Source: Microbacterium algeriense (GTDB lineage: Bacteria > Actinomycetota > Actinomycetes > Actinomycetales > Microbacteriaceae). Taken from it: DNA of 64,000 nt. Shown one piece after another: positions 28,096 through 37,472 of this stretch. The number at the start of each line of letters is the position of its first letter. Positions within the stretch are counted from its first letter, which is position 1. Both the position numbers and the translations under genes were made by a program. The stretch lies in the NCBI RefSeq assembly GCF_008868005.1, contig NZ_WAAO01000002.1, forward strand, positions 868,001 through 932,000, given 5' to 3'. The notes under the pieces are model-generated. The model saw only the letters and a program-made list of their open reading frames with translations. It had not been told where the DNA came from and ran no database searches.

Positions 28096-28560
28096 ATGCA
28101 GAACCCCGCCACAGACGCACGTCCCCGCTACCGCGAACGACTCGCCCCCAGCCTCTGGCTGCTGGTCACCGTCGCCGTCGCCGGGCCCATGGTCTCGCTC
28201 GTCTTCGTGCCGATCGGCTCGACGGTCGCCCTCGTGCTCGGGGCGGCGGTGTCGGCACTGCTCGTGCTGGGGTTCATCGCGGCGACGCCGGTGGTCTCGG
28301 TCGAGGGCACCGTGCTGCGCGCCGGCCGCGCGCACATCGACGTCCGGTTCCTCGGAGAACCGGTGGCGCTCACCGGCGAGGAGGCCAGGCAGGCGCGCGG
28401 CCCTGCTCTTCCCGCTCGGGGGTGGCACCTCATCCGCGGCGGCATCGACGGCGTGGTCGTGGTGCCGGACATCGATCAGGACGACCCGGTCGACACCTGG
28501 ACGATCTCCAGCCGCACCCCGGATCGCCTGGCCGCGGCCATCCGCGCCGCACAGGGCTGA
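28096..28560 (+). CDS. DUF3093 membrane protein
   Basis: A 154-residue protein with two adjacent membrane segments near the N-terminus (LWLLVTVAVAGPMVSLVFV, then STVALVLGAAVSALLVLGFI) and a cytoplasmic C-terminal domain. YRERLAPSLWLL and a C-terminal DTWTISSRTPDRLAAAI identify DUF3093, usually encoded opposite dut. Function unknown. An ATG lies at 28087 as well; 28096 is preferred because GAGG precedes it and relatives begin near MQN. A GATAAT box at 28054-28059 may be its -10. Confidence 0.85.
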   Translation: MQNPATDARPRYRERLAPSLWLLVTVAVAGPMVSLVFVPIGSTVALVLGAAVSALLVLGFIAATPVVSVEGTVLRAGRAHIDVRFLGEPVALTGEEARQARGPALPARGWHLIRGGIDGVVVVPDIDQDDPVDTWTISSRTPDRLAAAIRAAQG

Positions 28561-28584
28561 ACGCGCCCCGCCCCGCAGACGACA

Positions 28585-28617
28585 GCGCGCCCCGGACCGC
28601 GGAGGTCGGGGGCGCGT
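28585..28617. terminator. imperfect hairpin between convergent DUF3093 and DUF4193 genes
   Basis: Arms 28585-28598 and 28604-28617 pair over 14 positions with one mismatch and one G-T pair around a 5-base loop. It lies just between two convergent stop codons. Confidence 0.6.
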
Positions 28618-28639
28618 GAGACGTCGCTCGGAGGACTGC

Positions 28640-28933
28640 TTACGCAGCGCACTCCTTGCAGATGGGCCCGGATGCGCCCTCGTGGTCGAGCTGCGAACGG
28701 TGCTTCACGAGGAAGCAGCTCATGCAGGTGAACTCGTCCTGCTGCGGGGGCAGCACGACGACGTCGAGCTCGAGATCGGAAAGGTCGGCACCCGGGAGGT
28801 CGAAGCTCGACGGGTTGTCGGAGTCTTCGTCCCCGCTTGAGCCGGAGAGCTTGTCCGGCACACGCTCCTTCAGGGCTTCGATCGACTCGGAGTCGTCTTC
28901 GCTCTTTCGGGGGGCGTCGTAATCGGTTGCCAT
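28640..28933 (-). CDS. DUF4193 zinc-ribbon-like protein
   Basis: A 97-residue acidic protein. The C-terminus carries two cysteine pairs (CMSC and CKEC) in EFTCMSCFLVKHRS and GPICKECAA, which look like a zinc ribbon. This is DUF4193, near-universal in Actinobacteria and located by sepH and dut. Function unknown; RNA polymerase or nucleic-acid association is plausible for such ribbons but not shown. The ATG at 28933 has GGAG about 10 bases upstream; an upstream longer frame is not supported by the family. Confidence 0.88.
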   Translation of the reverse strand: MATDYDAPRKSEDDSESIEALKERVPDKLSGSSGDEDSDNPSSFDLPGADLSDLELDVVVLPPQQDEFTCMSCFLVKHRSQLDHEGASGPICKECAA

Positions 28934-29131
28934 GCGGTAGATCTCCACTTTCATGGTGCGAGTGGGTGGTGCGCCGTCGGGTATTCGGCGGCCATAGTTT
29001 GCACGACCGGGGAACATAACGCAAATGCTCGTCCGTGCGACAGACCAAACTCACGGCACGCCCAAGCTATTCCCGGTCGGGGCGCCGCGCGCGTGACACC
29101 ATGAACGCACACCCATCAGAGGGGCATTCGC
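28934..29131. promoter_or_regulatory. divergent promoter region of DUF4193 and sepH
   Basis: A 198-base gap between divergent genes, more AT-rich than its surroundings in the middle (around 28990-29070). Both promoters must lie here. I can see no well-spaced -35/-10 pair with confidence, and no coding frame with a family match. Confidence 0.45.
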
Positions 29132-30181
29132 ATGGAAAACGTCACCATCGTCGGCACAGAAGCAGGAGTCCTCGTACTCGCGACAGAGTCGGGCGAGCGG
29201 TTCGCGCTGCCCATCGACGACATGCTTCACCGCGAGATCCGCCGCGCGACCCGACAGGCAGAGCCGTCTGCGCAGAAGCTCGCCGCGAGCCCGCGTGACA
29301 TCCAGGCGCAGATCCGCGCCGGACTCACCGCCGCCGAGGTCGCCGAACTGCTGGGCATCAGCGTCGAGGACGTCGCCCGCTTCGAGGGACCGGTTCTGGC
29401 CGAGCGCGAGCACGTGATCGGCCAGGCGCTCGCGGTGCCCGTGCTGATCGGCAACGAGGTCGAGCCCGACGCGCAGCCCACCTTCGGCGACGCCGTCCGC
29501 GCCAAGCTCGCCGAGGTCGCCGCGACCTCCGAGCGGTGGGCGAGCTGGAAGGAGGACTCGACCTGGACGATCAAGCTCGAGTTCACCGCCAACGACGTCG
29601 AGCACGATGCGCGCTGGAGCTTCGACCCCCGGCGCAGCGCGCTCTCCCCGCTCAACGCCGACGCCACGCAGCTGTCGCGACAGGGCTCCCTCCCCGAGGG
29701 CCTGATCCCCCGCCTGCGCGCGGTCGAGGCCGAGCGGGTCGCTTCTCCGTACAAGGACGACAGCCGATTCGACTCCGGAGCCTTCGGCCCTCGCCTGCTG
29801 CCCACGCCCGATGCGGAGCACGAGGACCCCTCGCTGCCGACGCGCTCGGATGTGGCAGCGCAGGATGCCGCGATCAAGCGCGCGCCCGCGGCCCAGACGA
29901 CCAGCCCCGAGACGGCCGACCTCCTCGAAGCTCTCCGCCGCCGCCGCGGGCAGCGGGAGACGGCACCGATCCTCGACGAGATGGACGACGAGGAGCGCGC
30001 CGAGCAGAGCCCCATCGCGCTGTTCGACGCGCTCGAGCAGCCGGAGGAGCCGGAGCCCCCTCAGCCGGCCCCGCAGCAGCCCACCGCCGCCGAATCCGGG
30101 GAGTCGGGCGGGCGCAAGCGTCGTCGCAACGCCATGCCGTCGTGGGACGAGATCGTCTTCGGCGCACGCACCGACGAGTGA
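29132..30181 (+). CDS. sepH: septation protein SepH
   Basis: A 349-residue protein of the former DUF3071 family. The N-terminal domain has a helix-turn-helix-like segment (IRAGLTAAEVAELLGISVEDVARFEGPV, given here in part as AELLGISVEDVARFE at about 71-85). The middle is acidic and proline-rich, and the C-terminus has the conserved motif RRRNAMPSWDEIVFGAR. SepH binds FtsZ and promotes its assembly in Streptomyces and Mycobacterium, so it is an early division factor. The start is the ATG at 29132. It converges with the phosphodiesterase gene 30 bases downstream. Confidence 0.93.
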   Translation: MENVTIVGTEAGVLVLATESGERFALPIDDMLHREIRRATRQAEPSAQKLAASPRDIQAQIRAGLTAAEVAELLGISVEDVARFEGPVLAEREHVIGQALAVPVLIGNEVEPDAQPTFGDAVRAKLAEVAATSERWASWKEDSTWTIKLEFTANDVEHDARWSFDPRRSALSPLNADATQLSRQGSLPEGLIPRLRAVEAERVASPYKDDSRFDSGAFGPRLLPTPDAEHEDPSLPTRSDVAAQDAAIKRAPAAQTTSPETADLLEALRRRRGQRETAPILDEMDDEERAEQSPIALFDALEQPEEPEPPQPAPQQPTAAESGESGGRKRRRNAMPSWDEIVFGARTDE

Positions 30182-30211
30182 GTCGCGCGGCGCTGACCTC
30201 TCAGACCAGGC

Positions 30212-31333
30212 TCAGCGCGCGAAGGATCCGAGCCGGACGAGCGGGACCTGTCGCTCCTCGGGCGTCATAGCTCCGTGCTGACCGACCATGCCGCGTCCGC
30301 GCTGATCCGCCGCGGTGCCGTCGTACACGGCCCATGCGCCGCGGGCGACGGCCAGCACGTCACCGATCCGCGACTCCGCCGCCGCCGTGACCGTCGGGCC
30401 GAACAGCCCGGCGCGCACGGCCTCGTCCCGCGTCACGACATCCGCGATGCCGTCCAGATCCGAGCGCCAACGCGCCACGACCGCTGCAGCATCCGCATCC
30501 GGTTCGAGATAGGCGTGCAGCATCCGCGGCTCGCCGCCGATGTGACGGATGCCGTCGAGATGCTCCTCGTCGAGCACGGCCTGACGGCTCCCCGGCACAT
30601 CGACCATGCCGTGATCGGATGTGACGAGCACCCCCACACCGGGTGGCACGCGCGCCGACAGGGCGGCGTCGACATCCTCCAGGGCTGCAACCCACTCCGC
30701 GGAGGCGACGCCGTGCTTGTGACCGGCCTTGTCGACCTCGGGCAGATAGCAGTAGACGAGCGAGCCGGGGTGGGCACGCGCGAGATCGTAGGCGGCTTCG
30801 ATGCGCGCCGCCGCGGTCGTCGCCGGGACGAACTCCGCCCCGCGGAGCGTCGCCTTCGTGAAACCGCTGTGCGCGTATCCGGCGAAGCCGACGGCGAAGC
30901 TCTCATGTCCAGCGCGCTCCGCACGCTCGAAGACGGTCGGCGCGGCCTGCCATGTGAGCGGGTCGATGCCGTCGCTCTCCCACCCGCTGAGCTGGTTCAC
31001 CAGCAGGTCGCGCGATCGGTCGAGCACGCGGTAGCCGACGAGCCCGTGCTCCCCCGGCCAGACGCCGGTCACGATGCTCGTGAGCGCGGCCGCGGTCGTG
31101 GAGGGGAACACCGACTGGGCGACATCCTTCTTCGCCATACCCGCCGTCAGCGCGCGGGCGTGTCCGGCGTGACCGCGGAGGCTGATCGCACCGAGGCCGT
31201 CGATCACGACGAGCACCGCCGACTCGGCCCTCGGCAGCAGCACGGATTCGCCGCGGAGCGCGGCGAGCAGGTCGTCCGCCACCCCGACGACGCTCCGGGT
31301 GCTGGGCGGCTCGGACGGTAGCATGAGGGACAT
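30212..31333 (-). CDS. alkaline phosphatase superfamily phosphodiesterase/nucleotide pyrophosphatase
   Basis: A 373-residue metalloenzyme. The first metal site is VVIDGLGAISL, the nucleophilic Thr lies in FPSTTAAALTS, and further ligands appear in LPEVDKAGHKHG, TSDHGMVDVPG and MVGQHGAMTPEE. This is the type I phosphodiesterase/nucleotide pyrophosphatase group. No signal peptide is evident, so it may be cytoplasmic. The substrate is unknown. It is divergent from parC across 44 bases. Confidence 0.87.
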   Translation of the reverse strand: MSLMLPSEPPSTRSVVGVADDLLAALRGESVLLPRAESAVLVVIDGLGAISLRGHAGHARALTAGMAKKDVAQSVFPSTTAAALTSIVTGVWPGEHGLVGYRVLDRSRDLLVNQLSGWESDGIDPLTWQAAPTVFERAERAGHESFAVGFAGYAHSGFTKATLRGAEFVPATTAAARIEAAYDLARAHPGSLVYCYLPEVDKAGHKHGVASAEWVAALEDVDAALSARVPPGVGVLVTSDHGMVDVPGSRQAVLDEEHLDGIRHIGGEPRMLHAYLEPDADAAAVVARWRSDLDGIADVVTRDEAVRAGLFGPTVTAAAESRIGDVLAVARGAWAVYDGTAADQRGRGMVGQHGAMTPEERQVPLVRLGSFAR

Positions 31334-31377
31334 CCGAGCCAGTCTGACACAGGCTCCCGTACGCCCTCAGGAAGTCC

Positions 31378-33819
31378 ATGCCGAAAACCCCGCCGCCCGA
31401 GCCCGTCGAGGAGCGCATCCAGGACATCGACCTCTCCACGGAGATGCAGGGTTCGTTCCTCGAGTACGCCTACTCCGTGATCTACTCGCGAGCCCTCCCG
31501 GACGCACGCGATGGCCTGAAGCCGGTCCAGCGCCGCATCCTCTACCAGATGTCCGAGATGGGCCTCCGGCCCGACCGCGGTCACGTCAAGAGCGCGCGCG
31601 TCGTCGGCGAGGTGATGGGAAAGCTGCACCCGCACGGCGACTCGGCGATCTACGATGCGCTCGTCCGACTCGCCCAGGAGTGGGCGCTGCGCGTCCCCCT
31701 GGTCGACGGCCACGGCAACTTCGGCTCCCTCGACGATGGTCCCGCGGCCGCGCGGTACACCGAGGCGCGCCTCGCTGCCGCCGCCCTCGCCCTCACCGAG
31801 AACCTCGATGAGGACGTCGTCGACTTCATCCCCAACTACGACGGCCAGTTCCAGCAGCCGGCCGTGCTTCCCGCCGCCTTCCCGAACCTGCTGGTCAACG
31901 GCGCGAGCGGCATCGCGGTCGGCATGGCGACCAACATGGCGCCGCACAACCTCATCGAAGTCGTCGCGGCGGCCACGCACCTGCTCGAGAACCCGGATGC
32001 GACCACCGAGGACCTGATGGAGTTCGTCCCCGGACCGGACTTCCCCTCCGGCGGCATCCTGATGGGCCTCGACGGCGTCAAGGATGCCTACACGACGGGT
32101 CGCGGGGCGCTCAAGGTCCGCGGCAAGACCTCGATCGAGCCGCTCGGCCCGAGGCGCACGGGCATCATCGTGTCGGAGCTTCCCTACATGGTGGGCCCCG
32201 AGCGCCTGATCGAGAAGATCCGCGACGCCGTGCAGTCGAAGAAGCTGCAGGGCATCAGCGATGTCACCGATCTCACCGACCGCAACCACGGGCTGCGCGT
32301 CGCCATCGGAGTCAAGACGGGCTTCGACCCGAACGCCGTGCTCGAGCAGCTGTACCGGCTGACCCCGCTGGAGGACTCCTTCAGCATCAACAACGTCGCA
32401 CTGGTCGACGGCCAGCCGCGCACGCTCGGCCTCAAGGAGCTGCTGAGCGTCTACGTGGGGCACCGCCTCGAGGTCATCACGAGACGCAGCCGCTATCGCC
32501 TCGCCCGTCGGGAGGAGCGCCTGCACCTCGTCGAGGGTCTGCTCATCGCGATCCTCGACATCGACGAGGTCATCCAGGTCATCCGGTCCTCCGACGACTC
32601 GGAGCAGGCGCGCACGAGGCTGCGCTCGGTGTTCGACCTCAGCGAGCTCCAGGCGGAGTACATCCTGGAGCTGCGCCTGCGCCGGCTCACCAAGTTCTCC
32701 CGGATCGAGCTGGAGAGCGAACGCGATGCGCTCCTGGCGGAGATCGCCTCCCTCCGCGAGCTCCTCGGCAGCCCGGTGCTGCTGCGTGCCGCCGTCGCCA
32801 GAGAGCTCGACGCGGCTGCCGACGCCTACGGCACCCCGCGACGCACGCTGCTGATGAACGCGGCGCCGCCGAAGCCGCGGGCGACCAAGGGCGCCGCGGA
32901 CCTGCAGATCGCCGACGCCCCGACCGTCCTCGCCCTGTCGACGACAGGGCGTGCGGTCCGTGTGGATCTCGCGGAAGGTCAGGAGCTGGCCGTTCCGGCG
33001 CGCCGCAGCAAGCACGACGCGATCCTGGCGACGGTCGAGACCACCGTCCGCGCCGAGATCGGTGCGCTGACCAACCTCGGGCGCGTGGTGCGGTTCTCCC
33101 CCGTCGACCTTCCGTCCGTGCCGGCCACGTCCGTCCAGCTCGCCGCGGGCACACCGCTGCGCGACTACCTGGGCATCACGACCAAGGGCGAGCGGATCCT
33201 CGGCTTCGTGCGGTTCGACAGCGACGTCCCGGTCGCGATGGGAACCGCGCAGGGGACCGTCAAACGCATCGTCCCGTCGACTCTGCCCGTGCGGCCCGAC
33301 CTCGAGGTCATCGGCCTGAAGGCCGGGGACGCGGTCGTCGGCGCGGCGGAGGCTCCGGACGATGTCGAGCTCGTGTTCGTCACCACCGATGCGCAGCTGC
33401 TGCACTTCCCGGCATCTGCCGTGCGCCCGCAGGGTGCGCCCGCCGGAGGGATGGCCGGCATGAAGCTCGGGTCCGACGCGTCCGTTCTCTTCTTCGGTGC
33501 CGTCGACCCGGCATCGGACGCCGTCGTCGCGACGGTCTCCGGCGCGGAGAGCATCCTCCCCGGCACCGACCCCGGGCGCGCGAAGGTGTCGTCCTTCATC
33601 GAGTACCCGGGCAAGGGACGAGCCACAGGCGGTGTCCGCGCCCACGCGTTCCTGAAGGGCGAGGATCGTCTCACGGTCGCGTGGGTCGGCCCGAATCCGC
33701 CGCAGGCCGTCGACCCGACCGGCGCGGTGCGCAAGCTCCCCGAGTCGGGAGCCCGCCGCGACGCCTCCGGGCAGCCGATCGACGGCGTGATCGGCAGCAT
33801 CGGCCGCACCATCGTCTGA
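31378..33819 (+). CDS. parC: DNA topoisomerase IV/gyrase subunit A
   Basis: An 813-residue type IIA topoisomerase A subunit. The N-terminal winged-helix region has [19 protein letters not shown], the quinolone-region helix has [18 protein letters not shown], and the catalytic Tyr is in AARYTEARL. The C-terminal part forms a beta-pinwheel of repeated blades ([10 protein letters not shown] and others). Its pairing with the neighbouring ParE-like B subunit supports topoisomerase IV, the decatenase, rather than gyrase. It converges with parE around a strong shared terminator. Confidence 0.92.
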   Translation: MPKTPPPEPVEERIQDIDLSTEMQGSFLEYAYSVIYSRALPDARDGLKPVQRRILYQMSEMGLRPDRGHVKSARVVGEVMGKLHPHGDSAIYDALVRLAQEWALRVPLVDGHGNFGSLDDGPAAARYTEARLAAAALALTENLDEDVVDFIPNYDGQFQQPAVLPAAFPNLLVNGASGIAVGMATNMAPHNLIEVVAAATHLLENPDATTEDLMEFVPGPDFPSGGILMGLDGVKDAYTTGRGALKVRGKTSIEPLGPRRTGIIVSELPYMVGPERLIEKIRDAVQSKKLQGISDVTDLTDRNHGLRVAIGVKTGFDPNAVLEQLYRLTPLEDSFSINNVALVDGQPRTLGLKELLSVYVGHRLEVITRRSRYRLARREERLHLVEGLLIAILDIDEVIQVIRSSDDSEQARTRLRSVFDLSELQAEYILELRLRRLTKFSRIELESERDALLAEIASLRELLGSPVLLRAAVARELDAAADAYGTPRRTLLMNAAPPKPRATKGAADLQIADAPTVLALSTTGRAVRVDLAEGQELAVPARRSKHDAILATVETTVRAEIGALTNLGRVVRFSPVDLPSVPATSVQLAAGTPLRDYLGITTKGERILGFVRFDSDVPVAMGTAQGTVKRIVPSTLPVRPDLEVIGLKAGDAVVGAAEAPDDVELVFVTTDAQLLHFPASAVRPQGAPAGGMAGMKLGSDASVLFFGAVDPASDAVVATVSGAESILPGTDPGRAKVSSFIEYPGKGRATGGVRAHAFLKGEDRLTVAWVGPNPPQAVDPTGAVRKLPESGARRDASGQPIDGVIGSIGRTIV

Positions 33820-33833
33820 TCGCCCGCCGCAGA

Positions 33834-33879
33834 CGGAGAAGGGGAGGGAACCGGTCGCCCGGGTCCCTCCCCTTCTCCG
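33834..33879. terminator. bidirectional terminator between parC and parE
   Basis: A perfect 16-base inverted repeat (33834-33849 with 33864-33879) with a 14-base loop that can pair a little further. It lies between the two convergent stop codons. Confidence 0.9.
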
Positions 33880-33891
33880 CGCGGTGATGCG

Positions 33892-36018
33892 TCAGGCGTC
33901 GATGGACTCGCGTGACAACCGGTCGGAGGAGTCGACGATGAACTCGCGGCGGGGGGCCACCTCGTTGCCCATGAGCAGTTCGAACACGCGACCAGCCGCC
34001 TCGGCATCCTCCATGCGCACCCGTCGGAGCAGACGCCCTGAACGATCCATGGTGGTGTTGGCCAGCTGCTCGGCATCCATCTCGCCGAGTCCCTTGTAGC
34101 GCTGGATCGGCTCGTGCCAGCGCTTGCCGGCCTTGCGGAGCTTCGCGAGCAGGGCGTGCATCTCCTGCTCGCTGTAGGTGTAGATCGTCTCGTTCGGCTT
34201 CGAACCCGGGTTGATCACGATGATCCGGTGCAGCGGCGGGACGGCGGCGAAGACCCGGCCGTGCTCGATCAGCGGTCGCATGTACCGGAAGAACAGCGTC
34301 AGCAGGAGCGTGCGGATGTGCGCACCGTCGACGTCGGCATCGCTCATCAGGATGATCTTGCCGTAGCGGGCCGCCTCGATGTCGAAGGTCCGCCCCGACC
34401 CGGCGCCGATCACCTGGATGATCGAGGCGCACTCCGCGTTGGAGAGCATGTCGCCGACCGACGCCTTCTGCACGTTGAGGATCTTGCCCCGGATCGGCAG
34501 CAGCGCCTGGAACTCGCTGTTGCGCGCGTTCTTGGCCGTGCCGAGCGCCGAATCGCCCTCGACGATGAACAGCTCGCTGCGCTCCACGTCGTTCGTGCGG
34601 CAGTCGACGAGCTTGGTCGGCAGCGTCGACGACTCGAGGGCGTTCTTGCGCCGCTGCGTCTCCTTGTGCGCCCGCGCCGAGACGCGGGCCTTCATCTCCG
34701 AGACGATCTTGTCGAGGAGCTGCGATGCCTGGTTCTTGTCGTCGCGCTTGGTCGAGCTGAAACGCTGTGCCAGGTCCTTGCGGATCACCTGTGCGACGAT
34801 CTGCCGCACGGCCGGGGTGCCGAGCACCTCTTTCGTCTGGCCCTCGAACTGCGGCTCCGGCACGTTCACCGTCAGGACCGCCGTGAGCCCGGCGAGCACG
34901 TCGTCCTTCTCGAGCTTGTCGTTGCCGACCTTGAGTCGACGCGCGTTCTGCTCCACCTGGGCGCGAAGGACCTTGAGGAGCTCCTGCTCGAAGCCCTGCT
35001 GGTGCGTTCCTCCCTTGGGCGTCGCGATGATGTTCACGAACGAGCGGACCTTCGTGTCGTAGCCGGTCCCCCACCGCAGGGCGATGTCCACGGCGCACAC
35101 GCGCTCCACCTCGGTGGCGACCATGTGGCCGTCCGCCTGCAGCACCGGAACGGTCTCCTTGAAGGTGCCTTCGCCCTGGATGCGCCAGGTGTCGGTGACC
35201 GGAGGGTCGATCGCCAGGTAGTCCACGAACTCCGAGATCCCGCCTTCGTAGAGGTACGAGGTCTCGATGACGCCGGTCTGCCCGGTCGTGTCCTCCGCAT
35301 CGCCGGCGACGTCGGCCGTGCGATCCGTCCGCTCGTCGCGCACGACGATCTCGAGTCCAGGCACGAGGAACGCCGTCTGGCGCGCTCGGGTCTCGAGGTC
35401 GCCCAGCTGGAATGCGGCGTCCTTGGTGAAGATCTGCCGGTCCGCCCAGTAGCGGACGCGCGTTCCGGTGACCCCGCGCGGCGCCTTCCCGATCACCCGG
35501 AGCTCGCTGTTCTCCTCGAAAGGAGTGAACGGCGCATCGGGGCGCTTCTCCCCGGAGTCCTGGAAGATGCCCGGCTCACCGCGGTGGAACGACATCGCGT
35601 AGGTCTTGCCGCCGCGATCCACCTCGACGTCGAGACGCTCGGACAGCGCGTTCACGACCGAGGCGCCGACACCGTGCAGACCACCGGAGGCTGCGTAGGA
35701 GCCACCGCCGAACTTTCCACCGGCGTGGAGCTTCGTGTAGACGACCTCGACGCCGGTGAGGCCGGTGCGCGGCTCCACGTCGACCGGGATGCCGCGACCA
35801 CGGTCGTGCACCTCGACGCTGCCGTCCGCGTGCAGGATGATGTCGATCCGCGTCCCGTTGCCGGCGACAGCCTCGTCCACCGAGTTGTCGATGATCTCCC
35901 AGAGGCAGTGCATGAGCCCGGGCGAACCGTTCGAGCCGATGTACATGCCTGGGCGCTTGCGGACGGCCTCGAGGCCTTCAAGCACCTGGAGATGATGGGC
36001 GGAGTACTCGGCATTCAC
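33892..36018 (-). CDS. parE: DNA topoisomerase IV/gyrase subunit B
   Basis: A 708-residue B subunit. The GHKL ATPase domain shows EIIDNSVDEAVAGNG and a lid GGLHGVGASVVNALS. The TOPRIM domain shows VEGDSALGTAKNARNSEF and the metal-binding MSDADVDGAHIRTLLL. The C-terminal YKGLGEMDAEQL segment is also diagnostic. It starts at GTG 36018 with GGAG upstream; a longer frame exists but relatives begin near NAEYSAHHL. It works with ParC to separate chromosomes. Confidence 0.93.
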   Translation of the reverse strand: MNAEYSAHHLQVLEGLEAVRKRPGMYIGSNGSPGLMHCLWEIIDNSVDEAVAGNGTRIDIILHADGSVEVHDRGRGIPVDVEPRTGLTGVEVVYTKLHAGGKFGGGSYAASGGLHGVGASVVNALSERLDVEVDRGGKTYAMSFHRGEPGIFQDSGEKRPDAPFTPFEENSELRVIGKAPRGVTGTRVRYWADRQIFTKDAAFQLGDLETRARQTAFLVPGLEIVVRDERTDRTADVAGDAEDTTGQTGVIETSYLYEGGISEFVDYLAIDPPVTDTWRIQGEGTFKETVPVLQADGHMVATEVERVCAVDIALRWGTGYDTKVRSFVNIIATPKGGTHQQGFEQELLKVLRAQVEQNARRLKVGNDKLEKDDVLAGLTAVLTVNVPEPQFEGQTKEVLGTPAVRQIVAQVIRKDLAQRFSSTKRDDKNQASQLLDKIVSEMKARVSARAHKETQRRKNALESSTLPTKLVDCRTNDVERSELFIVEGDSALGTAKNARNSEFQALLPIRGKILNVQKASVGDMLSNAECASIIQVIGAGSGRTFDIEAARYGKIILMSDADVDGAHIRTLLLTLFFRYMRPLIEHGRVFAAVPPLHRIIVINPGSKPNETIYTYSEQEMHALLAKLRKAGKRWHEPIQRYKGLGEMDAEQLANTTMDRSGRLLRRVRMEDAEAAGRVFELLMGNEVAPRREFIVDSSDRLSRESIDA

Positions 36019-36199
36019 AATCTCCGAGTCTAATCTCGCGCACCCCGCCCACCCCGCAGACACTCCCCGCCCACGCCACACGACGGGCCGCGCCGTACGC
36101 GCTGAGCGAAACACGCCGTCAACCGGGCATGCCCACAGGTGGGGCGTGGTTGTATTGAGCAGATCACCCAGCGAAGCCGACACCCGAGGAGGCACCGAG
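36019..36199. promoter_or_regulatory. divergent promoter region of parE and the DUF7455 gene
   Basis: A 181-base gap holding both promoters. A TTGTATTGAG stretch near 36148-36157 may provide a -10 for the DUF7455 gene. No reliable -35 is seen for either direction, and no gene is recognisable. Confidence 0.4.
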
Positions 36200-36418
36200 A
36201 TGAACGCAACGACCGAACGTGAGACCTCCACTGTCGAGTTCCGCCTGACCGCCATGGATCGCTGTGATTCGTGCGGCGCTCAGGCCTACATCGCCGCTGA
36301 GGTCAACGGATCCGAGCTTCTGTTCTGCGCCCACCACGGCCGCAAGTACGAAGAGAAGCTCCGCGCCATCGCCACCAGCTGGCACGACGAGACCGCTCGA
36401 CTCGTCGAGACGGTCTGA
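36200..36418 (+). CDS. DUF7455 small zinc-binding-like protein
   Basis: A 72-residue protein with MDRCDSCGAQAYIA and ELLFCAHHGRKYEEKLR: one CxxC and a CxHH that together could hold zinc. This is the DUF7455 family, a short actinobacterial protein commonly encoded close to topoisomerase IV or sigA. Function unknown. AGGAGG precedes the ATG at 36200, which rules out the longer frame. A hairpin overlaps its stop codon and that of the convergent racemase gene. Confidence 0.87.
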   Translation: MNATTERETSTVEFRLTAMDRCDSCGAQAYIAAEVNGSELLFCAHHGRKYEEKLRAIATSWHDETARLVETV

Positions 36419-36435
36419 CCGGCCTCTCCGGTCAG
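36415..36435. terminator. hairpin spanning the stop codons of the DUF7455 gene and alrA-like gene
   Basis: An 8-base inverted repeat (CTGACCGG at 36415-36422 with CCGGTCAG at 36428-36435) and a 5-base loop. It includes both convergent stop codons, so it is a compact two-way terminator. Confidence 0.6.
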
Positions 36436-37472
36436 TCGACGACGACCCTCCGCACGCGCGGCGTCAGCCGGGTGAGGATCTCCTCGCCGACGGTGTCGAT
36501 GCGCTCGGCGAGGGTGGTCGCCGATGTCTCGCCCCGATCGCCGGTTCCGAACAGAGCCACCTCGTCCCCGACCTGAGCCCCTTCCCAGCCCTGAACGAGA
36601 CACGACGTGTGTCCGATCGCTTCCAGGATGCGGCCACCGACCGGTGTGCCGACGACCGATCCGACGAGCGTCGAGGGCAACCCGTCGAAGCTGCCGATGC
36701 CGATCGTCACGCCGTCGTCCGAGACGTCCGTGACGGGCGCGACCAGGCTGGCGGCCGGACGGATCCCCTCGAGCTCCGGGCCTTCGGCGGAGCGGATTCC
36801 GTAGCAGAAAGCGCCGATACGCGAGAGCGTCCCCCGCAGCTCGGGGCGCCACCAGGAGGCCGCTGAGGCGGTGAGGTGGAGGAAGGCGGGAGTGGCTCCC
36901 GTCGCCGCGACGGCGCGCACGGCATCGACGAACACCTCCTGAGCCTCATCGTCCTCGGCATCGCTCGCCTCGGCGATGTGGCTCCACACACCGACGAGTT
37001 CGATCGACCCGGCGCGCTCGGCTCGCCGGGCCTCGGCGACGGCTGCCTCCCAGTCCTCGGGGAGGATGCCGTTGCGGTGCAGGCCGGTGTCGATCTTCAG
37101 GTGCACGCGCGCCGGCGTTCCGAGTGCTTCCGCCCGGGCGATGACCCGCCGGAGGTAGTCGACCGTCCCCACTCCGAGGTCGATCTCCTGCAGCAGGGCG
37201 TCGTCGATCTCGGCGTCCGGCGAGGTGACCCAGGCGAAGATCCTGGCTGCTCCCCCGGCGAGCCGTCGGATGGCGACGCCGCTCGCGATGTCGTAGCTGC
37301 CGAACCACTCCACGCCTGCGTGCTGAGCGGTCTCCACCGCCCAGGAGAGCCCGTGCCCGTAGGCGTCGTCCTTGAGCACGAGCATGAGGGCCGACGGTCC
37401 CAGCCGCGTCCGCACCGCCTCGATGTTGGCGCGGAAGACGCCGCTGCTCAGCCGCAGCTCCGGACGGCTCAT
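36432..37472 (-). CDS. alanine racemase-like protein A: PLP barrel intact, C-terminal catalytic Tyr region missing
   Basis: A 346-residue fold-III PLP protein. The barrel is complete: Lys34 and Tyr38 in LKDDAYGHG (PLP lysine), Lys126 and Arg133 in HLKIDTGLHRNG, His165 in VWSHIAEASD, and Arg218 in SRIGAFCYGI. The C-terminal domain is altered. The stretch that normally carries the catalytic tyrosine of VSYG is deleted, the GYADG loop reads GSFDG, and the usual Met-Asp pair is replaced by HTS near residue 288. It ends normally (LTRLTPRVRRVVVD). By itself it lacks the second acid/base of known alanine racemases. Its ATG overlaps the stop of the next racemase-like gene. Confidence 0.85.
   Translation of the reverse strand: MSRPELRLSSGVFRANIEAVRTRLGPSALMLVLKDDAYGHGLSWAVETAQHAGVEWFGSYDIASGVAIRRLAGGAARIFAWVTSPDAEIDDALLQEIDLGVGTVDYLRRVIARAEALGTPARVHLKIDTGLHRNGILPEDWEAAVAEARRAERAGSIELVGVWSHIAEASDAEDDEAQEVFVDAVRAVAATGATPAFLHLTASAASWWRPELRGTLSRIGAFCYGIRSAEGPELEGIRPAASLVAPVTDVSDDGVTIGIGSFDGLPSTLVGSVVGTPVGGRILEAIGHTSCLVQGWEGAQVGDEVALFGTGDRGETSATTLAERIDTVGEEILTRLTPRVRRVVVD

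Noticed and set aside
30190..30218. Hairpin between sepH and the phosphodiesterase gene
   Set aside because: Only a 7-base stem with a 15-base loop; too weak to call a terminator.
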